Assembly (NCBI GenBank): GCA_002328835.1
Contig: DCWN01000017.1
Coordinates: forward strand, 8,747-72,746
Length of the DNA stretch: 64,000 bases
DNA from: Acidobacteria bacterium UBA2161
GTDB taxonomy: Bacteria > Acidobacteriota > Vicinamibacteria > Vicinamibacterales > UBA823
Direction of reading: 5' to 3'
Position numbers and translations under genes: made by a program. This document shows positions 8,447-16,432 of the stretch, one piece after another; position 1 is the first letter of the stretch, and every line of letters begins with the position of its first letter. The notes below the pieces were generated by a model. It was not told the DNA's origin, did not search any database, and saw nothing but the letters and a program-made list of their open reading frames with translations.

Positions 8447-9126
8447 GCGGAAAGTTCTTGGTGCCGTGGAGCTCCGGAAAGGACAGCGCGTGGATGCTCC
8501 ACGTGCTGCGGCAGGAGCGCCAGTGGACCGTCGGCGGGCTCCTCACGACGACGAACGACGCGGCCGGGCGCGTGTCGATGCACGCGGTGCGTTGCGAGCT
8601 GCTCGCCGCGCAGGCGCGGGCGGTCGGGCTGCCGCTCATCGACGTGCCGCTGCCGTTTCCCTGCTCCAACGACGACTACGAGCAGCGGATGGCGCGCGCC
8701 GTCGCTCGCGCGACGGGCGAGGGCTTCACGCACGTCGCCTTTGGCGACCTCTTCCTCGAAGACGTCCGGCACTACCGGGAGACGCGCTTGCGAGACTCTG
8801 GACTCGAACCGCTCTTCCCGCTCTGGCATCAGCCAACAGATCGCCTTGCGCGCACCATGGTCGCCGCCGGACTGCGCGCCCGCCTGACCTGCGTCGATCC
8901 GACGCGGCTCGACCGCTCGTTCGCCGGCGTGCAGTACGACGACCACCTGCTGGCCAGACTGCCGGACGACGTCGACCCGTGCGGCGAACGCGGAGAGTTC
9001 CACACGTTCGCGTACGCGGGGCCGATGTTCCCCGCGCCGATCGATGTCGATCTGGGAGAGGTGGTCGAACGAGACGGGTTCGTGTTCGCCGACCTGTCGC
9101 CGCGCCGGCAGGCGCCGCTCAGCTGA
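8443..9126 (+). CDS. DUF71/Dph6-like ATP pyrophosphatase of the B12 operon
   Basis: 227 residues with an N-terminal PP-loop, PWSSGKDSAW (8-17), and the ATP_bind_4 (DUF71, COG2102) body including HVAFGDLFLEDVR. Archaeal and eukaryotic members are diphthine-ammonia ligases. Bacteria lack diphthamide. A bacterial subgroup linked to B12 transport genes was predicted from genome context to act in B12 salvage (DUF71-B12), and this gene sits exactly there: last in a riboswitch-led operon and overlapping btuF by four bases. The substrate is unproven; amidation or processing of a corrinoid side chain would fit the ligase chemistry. Its 3' end overlaps the convergent mqnD by 8 bases. Confidence 0.82.
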   Translation: MSGKFLVPWSSGKDSAWMLHVLRQERQWTVGGLLTTTNDAAGRVSMHAVRCELLAAQARAVGLPLIDVPLPFPCSNDDYEQRMARAVARATGEGFTHVAFGDLFLEDVRHYRETRLRDSGLEPLFPLWHQPTDRLARTMVAAGLRARLTCVDPTRLDRSFAGVQYDDHLLARLPDDVDPCGERGEFHTFAYAGPMFPAPIDVDLGEVVERDGFVFADLSPRRQAPLS

Positions 9127-9946
9127 CGAACTCGATCGGGATCCGGTTCGGAATCAGCCCCTTTGCAAAGGCCTCATCGAACAGCCGCGCCACGGCCGCG
9201 CGCCCGCGGTCGCCGTAGTCGAGCGTCAGCTCGTTCACATACATGCCGACGAACCGGTCGGTCCGGGCCGTGTCCAATCCCCGGCCGAACTGCTCGGCGT
9301 AGGCGAGTGCCTCCGTCCGATGCGACAGCGCATGCGCGATGCTGTCGTGCAGCAACTTCGAGACCCGCCGCATGTCGGCATCGCCCAGGTCACGCCGGAT
9401 GACGTTGCAGCCCAGAGGCAGCGGCAGCCCATCGGTCCGCTCGGCCCACCACTCCCCCAGGTCGACCAGCTTGCGGAGGCCGTCGTCGGCGTAGGTCAAC
9501 TGGCCCTCGTGGATGAGCAGGCCAGCCTCGGCTTCACCGGCCAGGACTGCCGGCTGAATCTCGTCGAACGGCAGGACAACCGGCTCGAAATCCGGCTCGA
9601 AGAGCTGCAGCGCGAGATAGGCGGTCGTCAGCGTCCCGGGAATCGCGACCTGGGCACCCTTGACGGCCTTCGGCCCCTCGGCGCGCGCGACGACGACCGG
9701 CCCGTAGCGATCCCCCATGCTCGCCCCGTGCGGCAGGAGCGCGTAGCGATCGACCAACTGCGCGTAGGCGTGGAACGACACGGCGGTGACCTCGTACCGC
9801 CCGTCGAACGCGGCGCGGTTCAGCGTCTCGATGTCGGCCAGCACCTGGTCGACCTCGAGCCCGTCGGTGGCCACGGCACCGGAAGCCAGGCCGTAGAACA
9901 TGAAGGCGTCGTCGGAGTCTGGGCTATGGGCAACGGTGATTTTCAT
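9119..9946 (-). CDS. mqnD: 1,4-dihydroxy-6-naphthoate synthase, MqnA/MqnD family
   Basis: Acts on cyclic dehypoxanthine futalosine to give dihydroxynaphthoate in futalosine-type menaquinone synthesis. 275 residues; solute-binding-protein-like two-lobe fold without a signal peptide. The N-terminal motif HSPDSDDAFMFY corresponds to the SPCPNDTFxF signature of MqnD rather than MqnA. ATG 9946 begins MKITVAHSPD; a GTG at 9964 would add six residues. Pairs functionally with mqnE at 1892-2998, though separated by the B12 operon. Tail-to-tail overlap with the DUF71 gene. Confidence 0.85.
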   Translation of the reverse strand: MKITVAHSPDSDDAFMFYGLASGAVATDGLEVDQVLADIETLNRAAFDGRYEVTAVSFHAYAQLVDRYALLPHGASMGDRYGPVVVARAEGPKAVKGAQVAIPGTLTTAYLALQLFEPDFEPVVLPFDEIQPAVLAGEAEAGLLIHEGQLTYADDGLRKLVDLGEWWAERTDGLPLPLGCNVIRRDLGDADMRRVSKLLHDSIAHALSHRTEALAYAEQFGRGLDTARTDRFVGMYVNELTLDYGDRGRAAVARLFDEAFAKGLIPNRIPIEFVS

Positions 9947-9970
9947 CTGGCTCGTGTTGAACACGACGGA

Positions 9971-10474
9971 CTAGACATCGTCGTCCTCAGGCTCGGGATA
10001 GGGATTGGCAGCGCGCCTGAACACAATCGTCAGACCGAACAGCACGAGTACCGCGGACGCCACGAGGCCGGTGTACGCGCCGGCGCCGATCGAGGCGACT
10101 TGCGGTTCGGCGAGCGAGCGGCCGGCGACGATCTCGGTGGCCTGCGCGACCGCCCACGCTTGTTCGGTCGCCGCCCGCTCGAGAAAGCGGTATCCGATGA
10201 ACATGATGCCGAACGCGGCAAGTCCGATGATCAGCAATGGATGACGGGAGTTCTTTCGCGTGATCAAACTCAGCGTGGCCAAGAGCGCCGCCAGGACCCC
10301 GAGACCGAGAATCCAGAAGCCCGCGATCCCCGGCACACCGCCCAACGTGCGATCGCCTATGAGGACCCACGGAAAGAATGCGCTCATCGCCAATCCGACG
10401 CCGGCGACGATCGCGAGGTAGTAGCAGCGCATGCCGTCATTCCACGCGGCGCGGACCGCGTCGCCCAGGCGCAT
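9971..10474 (-). CDS. Small integral membrane protein, unknown function
   Basis: 167 residues. Four predicted membrane spans: YYLAIVAGVGLAMSAFFPWV, a second centred on GFWILGLGVLAALLATLSLI, LLIIGLAAFGIMFIGY, and VASAVLVLFGLTIVF. The C-terminal tail is acidic (PEPEDDDV). I do not recognise a family. ATG 10474 has no strong SD. It lies 24 bases upstream of mqnD on the same strand and may be co-transcribed with it. Confidence 0.65.
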   Translation of the reverse strand: MRLGDAVRAAWNDGMRCYYLAIVAGVGLAMSAFFPWVLIGDRTLGGVPGIAGFWILGLGVLAALLATLSLITRKNSRHPLLIIGLAAFGIMFIGYRFLERAATEQAWAVAQATEIVAGRSLAEPQVASIGAGAYTGLVASAVLVLFGLTIVFRRAANPYPEPEDDDV

Positions 10475-10538
10475 CGGCGTGAGTATATAACAGCGGTTTG
10501 CGGCGGCGGACGTCGAGACAGCGCAACGCGCGCCGCCG

Positions 10539-12140
10539 TCACCGACGTTTGATCGACGAGACGCGCGCGCGCGGTCGCGGATGACCCGAACGTGGAGCGT
10601 CGGGGTCGGCGGCGCGAACGTCGCCGCGACTCTTCGTCCGCGGTCCGATGTTGCCAGGAGGCGTGAGCGGCGTGCCGGGCCGCAGGCCTTCGAGACCTTC
10701 GAGGATGTCCGATGCCCAGCTGAACACGTTCCGGCCGGCCACGACCCGACGCAGGGCTCGCATCCGGCGGTATCGCTCGTGCTGCGGCATCTCGAGCGCC
10801 CAATCCAGCGCGCTGACAAAGCCGTCCACATCGTAGGGATTGATGATGACGGCGTCGGTCAGTTCCTGTGACGCACCGGCCAGCTCGCTCAGCACGAGGA
10901 CCCCGTCGAGATCCTCGCGTGCCGCCACGAACTCCTTAGCCACCAGATTCATCCCGTCGTGCAGGGAGCTGACGATGCAAAAGGTCGCCATCCGATAGAG
11001 CGCCACCAATCGGCGGATCTTGAGCGCCGACTTGCGATAGCGGATCGGCCCGCGCCCGCCTCTCGGAAACCGAGCATTGATCTCGGCGATCTTCTCGTCG
11101 ATCTCCGCCTCGACCGCAACGTAGCTGTCGAGCTTCGACCGTGAGGGCACGCCGATCTGGACGAAGGTCAGCTTCTCCTGCAGGTCGGGCCGACGGCTCA
11201 GCAACAGGCTCAAGGCCTCCAGCCGCTCCGGAATGCCCTTGGTGTAGTCGAGACGGTCGACGCCGATGCCCACGAGCGGCGTGTCGACCTGCAGCTCTCG
11301 GCGCAGCCGGGAGATTTCGCGATCGAGGGTGGGCCCCGTCGTGATGTCCTGAATCCGGTCGTAGTCGACGCCGATCGGCACCGACAAGACGTTGATCGTC
11401 CGATCCCGATAGCGGATCGCCGATCGACTGAGCTTGGTCGCGCCCAGCTCGTCGCGCGCCGCCGCCATGAAGTTGCGACGGTCACGCTCCAGCTGGAACG
11501 CCAGCAGGTCGTTCGCGAGTAGGCCCGCCATCAGCTCTCGCCGCCACGGACAGATCCGCAGCCGGTCGGGATGGGGCCAGGGAATGTGCCAGAAGATCGC
11601 CGAGTGCACATCCGGGCGCCGCTCGCGCAACGCGGAGCCGACCAGCGCCAGGTGATAGTCCTGAATGAAGACCGGCGCCGCCCCGTCCGGCAACTCGGCG
11701 TCAATGACTTCAGCGAACCGATTGTTCACCGTCTGGTACGACGCCCAGTCGACCGCGCGAAACACGGGCCGCACGTGCGCTTCGTGACACAGCGGCCAGA
11801 GTCCTTCGTTGGCGAAGCCGGCGTAGTAGTGCGCCTCCTCTTCCGGTGACAGCCAGATCCGGCGCAACGGGTAGGTCGGGTTGTCGGGCGGCACCATGAC
11901 GCGATCGTCCGCGTCGACGACCTCGCGATCGGCACTGCCCGCGCCGTGCGCAATCCACACGCCGCCCCGCTCACGCATCAGCGCGTCGAGCGCCACCGCC
12001 ACCCCGCCCGTCGTCGGAGCCCACGACACCGATCCGTCATCCGCGTACGCGTGGATGTACGGTTCGCGATTCGAGACGACCATGATCGGACGCCGCGATC
12101 GGTTCGGGACTATGTCGTCGACCTGCGACAGTGTGGACAT
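10539..12140 (-). CDS. otsA: Trehalose-6-phosphate synthase, GT20
   Basis: Transfers glucose from a nucleotide sugar to glucose-6-phosphate. 533 residues. N-terminal nucleotide-sugar lobe with VVSNREPY (OtsA has NR at this place), TGGVAVALDAL, then IQDYHLALVG and HIPWPHPD. Donor-binding half with GVDRLDYTKGIPERL and SLHDGMNLVAKEF, the standard OtsA pattern. The last 50 residues are basic and poorly conserved. No otsB phosphatase adjoins it; glucosylglycerol-phosphate synthase is a possible alternative within the same family. ATG 12140 follows GAGCGAG. Confidence 0.88.
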   Translation of the reverse strand: MSTLSQVDDIVPNRSRRPIMVVSNREPYIHAYADDGSVSWAPTTGGVAVALDALMRERGGVWIAHGAGSADREVVDADDRVMVPPDNPTYPLRRIWLSPEEEAHYYAGFANEGLWPLCHEAHVRPVFRAVDWASYQTVNNRFAEVIDAELPDGAAPVFIQDYHLALVGSALRERRPDVHSAIFWHIPWPHPDRLRICPWRRELMAGLLANDLLAFQLERDRRNFMAAARDELGATKLSRSAIRYRDRTINVLSVPIGVDYDRIQDITTGPTLDREISRLRRELQVDTPLVGIGVDRLDYTKGIPERLEALSLLLSRRPDLQEKLTFVQIGVPSRSKLDSYVAVEAEIDEKIAEINARFPRGGRGPIRYRKSALKIRRLVALYRMATFCIVSSLHDGMNLVAKEFVAAREDLDGVLVLSELAGASQELTDAVIINPYDVDGFVSALDWALEMPQHERYRRMRALRRVVAGRNVFSWASDILEGLEGLRPGTPLTPPGNIGPRTKSRGDVRAADPDAPRSGHPRPRARVSSIKRR

Positions 12141-12198
12141 CACTCGCTCGTAGGCGATCTTGTCACATGCACGCGCGGCGCACACGGAATTCGTCGTC

Positions 12199-12218
12199 TC
12201 ACGACTCTAAAGTCGTGA
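12199..12218. promoter_or_regulatory. 20-bp hairpin/palindrome between iscA and otsA
   Basis: TCACGACT - CTAA - AGTCGTGA: perfect 8-bp arms with a four-base centre. It lies 59 bases before the otsA ATG and 110 bases after the iscA stop. No T-run follows on either strand, so an operator for otsA is at least as likely as a terminator for the isc operon. The rest of 12141-12328 shows nothing else I can name. Confidence 0.45.
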
Positions 12219-12328
12219 TAATCGGCCACGAATCTCTTGTCGCGAGCGATCGCCGGTAGGCGTGCCGCCGAAAACTGCGTGGGAGTGAACCGAGGACCTG
12301 GAGTGCGCCGATCCGCGGGGAAGGTGTG

Positions 12329-12655
12329 CTACACCCCGAACGACGACCCGCACCCGCACGAGGTCGACGCGTTCGGGTTCTTGAACACCAGCGACTGCCC
12401 TAGCATGTTCTCGTCGCAGTCGAGCACGGTGCCTTTCAAGAACGGATAGCTCTTCGGGTCAACGAAGATCTTGATGCCGCCACCGCCCTCGAACACCTGG
12501 TCGTCATCGCGCGGCTCGGCTGCCCAGTCGTAGATGTAGCTCAGCCCGGAACAACCGCCGGCCTTGACCCCCACCCGCAAGCCGCCCTCCACGACACCCT
12601 GCTTGGCCATCAGGGCCCGGATGCGCTTGGCCGCCGCTTCGGTCACGTGAATCAT
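12329..12655 (-). CDS. iscA: A-type Fe-S carrier (IscA/ErpA family)
   Basis: Carries nascent Fe-S clusters from the scaffold to target enzymes. 108 residues, the usual family length, starting MIHVTEAAAKRI. The three ligand cysteines are present: Cys35 in GGCSG and Cys100/Cys102 in SCGCGSSF. Last gene of the iscR-S-U-A run; only 16 bases separate it from iscU. No hscA, hscB or fdx follows. Confidence 0.93.
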   Translation of the reverse strand: MIHVTEAAAKRIRALMAKQGVVEGGLRVGVKAGGCSGLSYIYDWAAEPRDDDQVFEGGGGIKIFVDPKSYPFLKGTVLDCDENMLGQSLVFKNPNASTSCGCGSSFGV

Positions 12656-12671
12656 CGAAGGTTTTCCGTGG

Positions 12672-13088
12672 TCATGTCTCGATCTGCGCGTCGCGTTTGG
12701 TCTCGTAGTCGGCCACCGCCGCGCGCAGCGCGTCGTACGCCAACTCGGCGCAATACCACTTCGCGGCGGGCAACTCCAGGGCGGCACCGACCTCGTCCGC
12801 CGTGACCTCCAGCGCCGACGCCAGCGCCCGACCGGTCACTCGATCGGCGACGAGGTCGGCACTCGCGATCGCGAAGCTGCACCCGAACGCCTTGAAGCGC
12901 GCATCGCGGATGATCCCGGTCCCCGGGTCGACCCGCACCTGCAGCCGGGTCACGTCGCCGTGCCGGGGCGCCTCGGCGCGGCCAGTGCCGACGTCCTCGG
13001 CGCCCGCCGGCATCGACCCGGCGTGCCGGGCTTCGCGAAAGCGTTCCGCGCTCGCGCTCCCGCCGGCCGCCGCCGTGCGCTCAGCCAC
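12672..13088 (-). CDS. iscU: IscU-like Fe-S scaffold with a substituted first cysteine
   Basis: Scaffold on which IscS-delivered sulfur and iron form clusters. 138 residues from GTG 13088, which overlaps the iscS stop and has GAGGAG upstream. Conserved landmarks: VGTGRAEAP, LQVRVD, FKAFGC70, the LPAAK chaperone-type motif (106-110) and Cys113. The first of the three canonical cysteines, normally APACGD, is replaced: APRHGD places His43 there, while the following Asp45 is kept. The scaffold may bind its cluster with His, or the function may have drifted. Confidence 0.85.
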   Translation of the reverse strand: MAERTAAAGGSASAERFREARHAGSMPAGAEDVGTGRAEAPRHGDVTRLQVRVDPGTGIIRDARFKAFGCSFAIASADLVADRVTGRALASALEVTADEVGAALELPAAKWYCAELAYDALRAAVADYETKRDAQIET

Positions 13089-14304
13089 CGGTCAGCCACT
13101 CCTCGACCGCGGGATCGCAGCCGGCGTCGGTCGATTCGTCGGCAAGGGGCGACAGATCGCGCAGCCGCATGACCACCCGCGCCACCTTGTCCGCCACGTA
13201 GTCCACTTCGGCCTCGGTGGTCTCCCGGCTCAACCCGAACCGCACCGAGGCTCGCGCCCGTTCGCGGGTGGCGCCGAGGGCCTGCACGACGTACGACGGC
13301 TCGTCGGTCGCTGAGGCGCACGCCGAACCGGACGAGACCGCCACGTCGTCGAGCGCGGTGAGTAGCGCCTGTCCATCGACATGGGCGAAGCTTACATTCA
13401 GATTGTGCGGCAGGCGATGGGTTCGGCTGCCGTTGAGCTGCACTCCGTGCAGGCGGCTCCGCAGTTGCTCCCAGAGCCGATCGCGTAGGCGCGCGATCTG
13501 CCGGACCGTCGCGTCCATCTCGACCGACGCGAGCGCCGCCGCCTTGCCGAACCCGACGATACCGGGCACGTTCAACGTGCCAGACCGCAGACCGTACTCG
13601 TGCCCGCCGCCGTCGATGATCGGAACCAGCTTCGCCCGCCTACTCCGCCGAACGTACAGCGCGCCGACCCCCTTGGGGCCATGCATCTTGTGCGCAGACA
13701 CCGACGCCAGGTCAACGCCGAGCGCACCGACGTCGATGGGCACGCGGCCAACCGCCTGCGCTGCATCGGTGTGCACCGGCACGCCGCGTGCCCTCGCCGC
13801 CTCGGCAATCGCGGCAATCGGTTGGCGCACGCCGATCTCGTTGTTCGCGGCCATGACGCTGACCAGCGCGGTGTGCGGCGTGATTGCCGCCGTCAACTCG
13901 TTCGGGTCGATCAAGCCGTCGGAGTCGACACCCAGTCGCGTCACCGCGCAGCCCTGTTCGGCCTCGACTCGCTGACAGGGATCGAGCACCGCGTGATGCT
14001 CGGTGACGACCGTCACGAGATGGCAGGGACGAGCATCGTGCGCCGCGATGACGCCCTTGATCGCCAGGTTGTTCGACTCGGTCGCGCCGCTGGTGAACAC
14101 GATCTCGCTCGACCTCGCGCCGATCAGTTCCGCGACCTGGTGGCGCGCGGCGTCGACCGCCTCGGCCGCCTTCCAACCGAACGGGTGCGTTCGGCTCGAG
14201 GCGTTGCCGAAATGTTCGCCGAGGTACGGCAGCATGGCGTCGAGCACGCGCGGGTCGAGCCGCGTCGTCGCATGACTGTCCATGTAGATCGGCAAGGTCA
14301 CCAT
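13081..14304 (-). CDS. iscS: Cysteine desulfurase
   Basis: PLP enzyme taking sulfur from cysteine for Fe-S assembly and other sulfur transfer. 407 residues. YMDSHATT near the N-terminus, TEHHAVLDP (stacking His), PLP lysine K206 in SAHKMHGPKG, and catalytic Cys329 in the mobile loop SGSACAS, the IscS/NifS class I arrangement. ATG 14304 begins MVTLPIYMDS; an upstream GTG at 14340 is possible. Its 3' end overlaps iscU by 8 bases. It lies 67 bases after iscR in the same direction. Confidence 0.95.
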   Translation of the reverse strand: MVTLPIYMDSHATTRLDPRVLDAMLPYLGEHFGNASSRTHPFGWKAAEAVDAARHQVAELIGARSSEIVFTSGATESNNLAIKGVIAAHDARPCHLVTVVTEHHAVLDPCQRVEAEQGCAVTRLGVDSDGLIDPNELTAAITPHTALVSVMAANNEIGVRQPIAAIAEAARARGVPVHTDAAQAVGRVPIDVGALGVDLASVSAHKMHGPKGVGALYVRRSRRAKLVPIIDGGGHEYGLRSGTLNVPGIVGFGKAAALASVEMDATVRQIARLRDRLWEQLRSRLHGVQLNGSRTHRLPHNLNVSFAHVDGQALLTALDDVAVSSGSACASATDEPSYVVQALGATRERARASVRFGLSRETTEAEVDYVADKVARVVMRLRDLSPLADESTDAGCDPAVEEWLTGG

Positions 14305-14371
14305 GATGCTGTCGGCACCCGTCGCTGGCAGCAGCGGCACGCCCCCCGCACGGTTCGGTCCGCGCCGAACG

Positions 14372-14860
14372 CTAGCGGTCAGCCGTGGGCGTGAGCGGAA
14401 CCGCGGCCTCGACCGACCGCCGCTCGACGGCCAGCGGGAAGATCGCGTCGGGAATCGTGTCGGTCGCCATCTCGTAGATCGTGCAGGCCGAGAGCGCCGA
14501 GACGATGCGGTCCTTGATCCGCCACAGCGGGTCGCGCACGCTGCACTTCGAGTACTGGTCGCAGTCGGCCACGTCGTCCGAGCAGGCAGTTACCATCACC
14601 GGCCCGTCGATCGCCTGAATGACGTCGGCCACCGAGATCTTCGTCGCCAGCCTCGCGAGGTGGTATCCACCACGCGTCCCCTGGTGCGAGGCGAGCAACC
14701 CCCGGCGTGCCAACCGCTGGAGCACCTTGGCGAGCAACTCGACGGGGATGTCGTACTGCTCGGCGATCTCGCGCGCACTGGACGACGCCTTCTCCGGCTG
14801 CAATGCCAGATGCCGCATCGCGATCAGCCCGTAGTCGGCCTTCTTGGACAGTCTCAGCAT
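14372..14860 (-). CDS. iscR: Rrf2-family Fe-S sensing repressor
   Basis: Transcription factor that senses Fe-S status through a bound cluster. 162 residues. Winged helix at 1-75 (LSKKADYGLIAMRHLAL, recognition region VLQRLARRGLLASHQGTRGGY). Three cluster cysteines Cys93, Cys100 and Cys106 (spacing C-x6-C-x5-C) sit in the usual place. The 40-residue tail is unconserved. First gene of the iscRSUA run. A palindrome with the IscR type-1 core GAC-N7-GTC overlaps its own promoter (14890-14916), and a second copy covers the cysM promoter. Confidence 0.92.
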   Translation of the reverse strand: MLRLSKKADYGLIAMRHLALQPEKASSSAREIAEQYDIPVELLAKVLQRLARRGLLASHQGTRGGYHLARLATKISVADVIQAIDGPVMVTACSDDVADCDQYSKCSVRDPLWRIKDRIVSALSACTIYEMATDTIPDAIFPLAVERRSVEAAVPLTPTADR

Positions 14861-14889
14861 CGCCCCGAGCCCTCCGCTTCCACTCCCAT

Positions 14890-14939
14890 AAAATCGGACC
14901 GGATCAGTCCTATTTTACCCCGGGCCGGAGCCCGAACAA
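14890..14939 (-). promoter_or_regulatory. iscR promoter with GAC-N7-GTC operator
   Basis: On the minus strand a -35 TTGTTC (14934-14939) is 16 bases from a -10 TAAAAT (14912-14917). Over and just beyond the -10 lies a 27-bp palindrome, AAAAT-c-GGAC-N7-GTCC-t-ATTTT (14890-14916). The GAC-N7-GTC core and spacing match the E. coli IscR type-1 site as I recall it. Autoregulation of iscRSUA is the simple reading. Confidence 0.72.
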
Positions 14940-14964
14940 CCGCGCCTCCTCTTATAGTGGTGGG

Positions 14965-16410
14965 TCAGTACTTGGCCAATGACGGGTCGATCCGGTCGAT
15001 CCAGGCCAGAATTCCGCCCTGCAGGTTCACGGCATCGCCGAAACCGGCCTCCCGGAGCAGCTTGACCGCCTTGGCGCTGCGCACGCCCGACTTGCAGCTC
15101 ACGACGATGTTCCGGCGCCCTTCGAGCTCGGCCAGCCGCGCGGGCAGGTCGCCGAGCGGGATGAGCGTCGATCGGGGAATGGCGCAAATCTGATACTCCT
15201 GCGGTTCCCGCACATCCAGCAGGAAGAGATCGTCGCCCGCCTCGAACCGCCGCTTCAGATCCTCGACCGTCGTCTCCTCGACCTCAGCCGACAGCGCCGA
15301 AGCGGCGGTCACACCGCAGAACTGTTCGTAGTCGATCAGCTCGCGCACCGTCGGGTGGTCGCCGCACACCGGGCACTCGGGATCGCGGCGCAGCTTCAGT
15401 TCACGGAATCGCATCCGCAACGCATCGAAGATCAAGAACCGCCCGACGAGCGGCTCGCCCGCGCCGATCAACAGCTTGAGCGTCTCGGTGGCCTGAATCG
15501 TGCCGATGATGCCCGGCAGGACGCCGAGGACGCCGCCTTCGGCGCAGCTCGGAACGAGACCGGGCGGCGGCGGCTCGGGATAGAGACAGCGATAGCACGG
15601 GCCATCCTTCGTCGCGAACACCGACGCCTGCCCCTCGAACCGGAAGATGCTGCCATAGGCGTTCGGCTTGCCGAGCAACACGCACGCGTCGTTCACCAGA
15701 TAGCGCGTTGGAAAATTGTCGGTGCCGTCCACGATGATGTCGTACGGCTCGAACAGTTCCAGCGCGTTCTGCGACGACAGGGCGGTCTCGAAGGTCTCGA
15801 CCTGCACCTCGGGATTGATCGCCTGCAGGCGATCCTTCGCCGACGCGAGCTTCGACCGGCCGACGTCGGGCGTGCCGTGCACGATCTGCCGCTGGAGGTT
15901 GCTGTAGTCGACGATATCGAAATCGACGATCCCCAGCTTTCCGACGCCAGCCGCCGCCAGATACATGGCGACCGGCGATCCCAGTCCGCCGGCGCCGATG
16001 CACAGCACACGCGAGGACTTGAGCTTCAGCTGCCCGTCCATGCCGACCTCCGGCATGATCAGGTGTCGGCTGTAGCGCTGCACCTCCTCGTGGCTGAGCG
16101 TGCCCACCGATCGGGACTCGGCGACGGCCGGACCGGCGCCGCCGGCGACCGACGGCACGATGCTGACCGTGTCGCCCGGCTTCAACGCGGTGTGCTCACG
16201 GTCCAGGTACCTGATGTCGTCGTCGTTGACGTAGACGTTCACGAAACTGCGGAGACGCCCTTCATCGGTGTAGAGATGCTTCCGCAGGTCTCCGTACTGG
16301 CCGGTCAAGTTCGCCAGCAGTTCACCGACCGTCGTGCCATCGACCTCGACGACATCATGCTTGCCGGTGTACGGGCGCAGCGGCGTGGGAATGAGTACTT
16401 TGTTCGGCAT
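14965..16410 (-). CDS. Fused sulfur carrier (ubiquitin-like) :: E1 :: rhodanese protein
   Basis: 481 residues with three domains. A MoaD/ThiS/CysO-type beta-grasp domain (1-91) ends in IVPSVAGG (Gly90-Gly91). A MoeB/ThiF/MoeZ-type E1 domain (about 105-355) has nucleotide loop GAGGLGSP (139-146), zinc cysteines 272/275 and 346/349, and catalytic-type Cys289 in PSCAEGG. A C-terminal rhodanese (about 380-481) has Cys439 in VSCKSGVRS. In actinobacteria these are separate: CysO is adenylated and thiocarboxylated by MoeZ. Here the carrier's diglycine is internal, so it must be cut free or act in some other way. Third gene after cysM and the JAMM protease; 22 bases separate it from the latter. Confidence 0.92.
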   Translation of the reverse strand: MPNKVLIPTPLRPYTGKHDVVEVDGTTVGELLANLTGQYGDLRKHLYTDEGRLRSFVNVYVNDDDIRYLDREHTALKPGDTVSIVPSVAGGAGPAVAESRSVGTLSHEEVQRYSRHLIMPEVGMDGQLKLKSSRVLCIGAGGLGSPVAMYLAAAGVGKLGIVDFDIVDYSNLQRQIVHGTPDVGRSKLASAKDRLQAINPEVQVETFETALSSQNALELFEPYDIIVDGTDNFPTRYLVNDACVLLGKPNAYGSIFRFEGQASVFATKDGPCYRCLYPEPPPPGLVPSCAEGGVLGVLPGIIGTIQATETLKLLIGAGEPLVGRFLIFDALRMRFRELKLRRDPECPVCGDHPTVRELIDYEQFCGVTAASALSAEVEETTVEDLKRRFEAGDDLFLLDVREPQEYQICAIPRSTLIPLGDLPARLAELEGRRNIVVSCKSGVRSAKAVKLLREAGFGDAVNLQGGILAWIDRIDPSLAKY

Positions 16411-16432
16411 GATGATTCAGACTACTCCACTT

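Noticed and set aside
9119..9946. Possible MqnA (chorismate dehydratase) instead of MqnD
   Set aside because: The SPDSDDAFMFY start matches the MqnD-type SPCPNDTFxF signature better; a search would settle it.
9044..10552. A 502-codon plus-strand frame across mqnD and the membrane protein
   Set aside because: Arg/Gln/Asp-rich shadow of mqnD; no domain, and mqnD has clear family motifs.
14965..16410. Frameshift or assembly fusion of separate cysO and moeZ genes
   Set aside because: The frame is continuous with a normal 15-20 residue linker and no internal start with an SD before the E1 domain, so a true fusion is the simpler reading.
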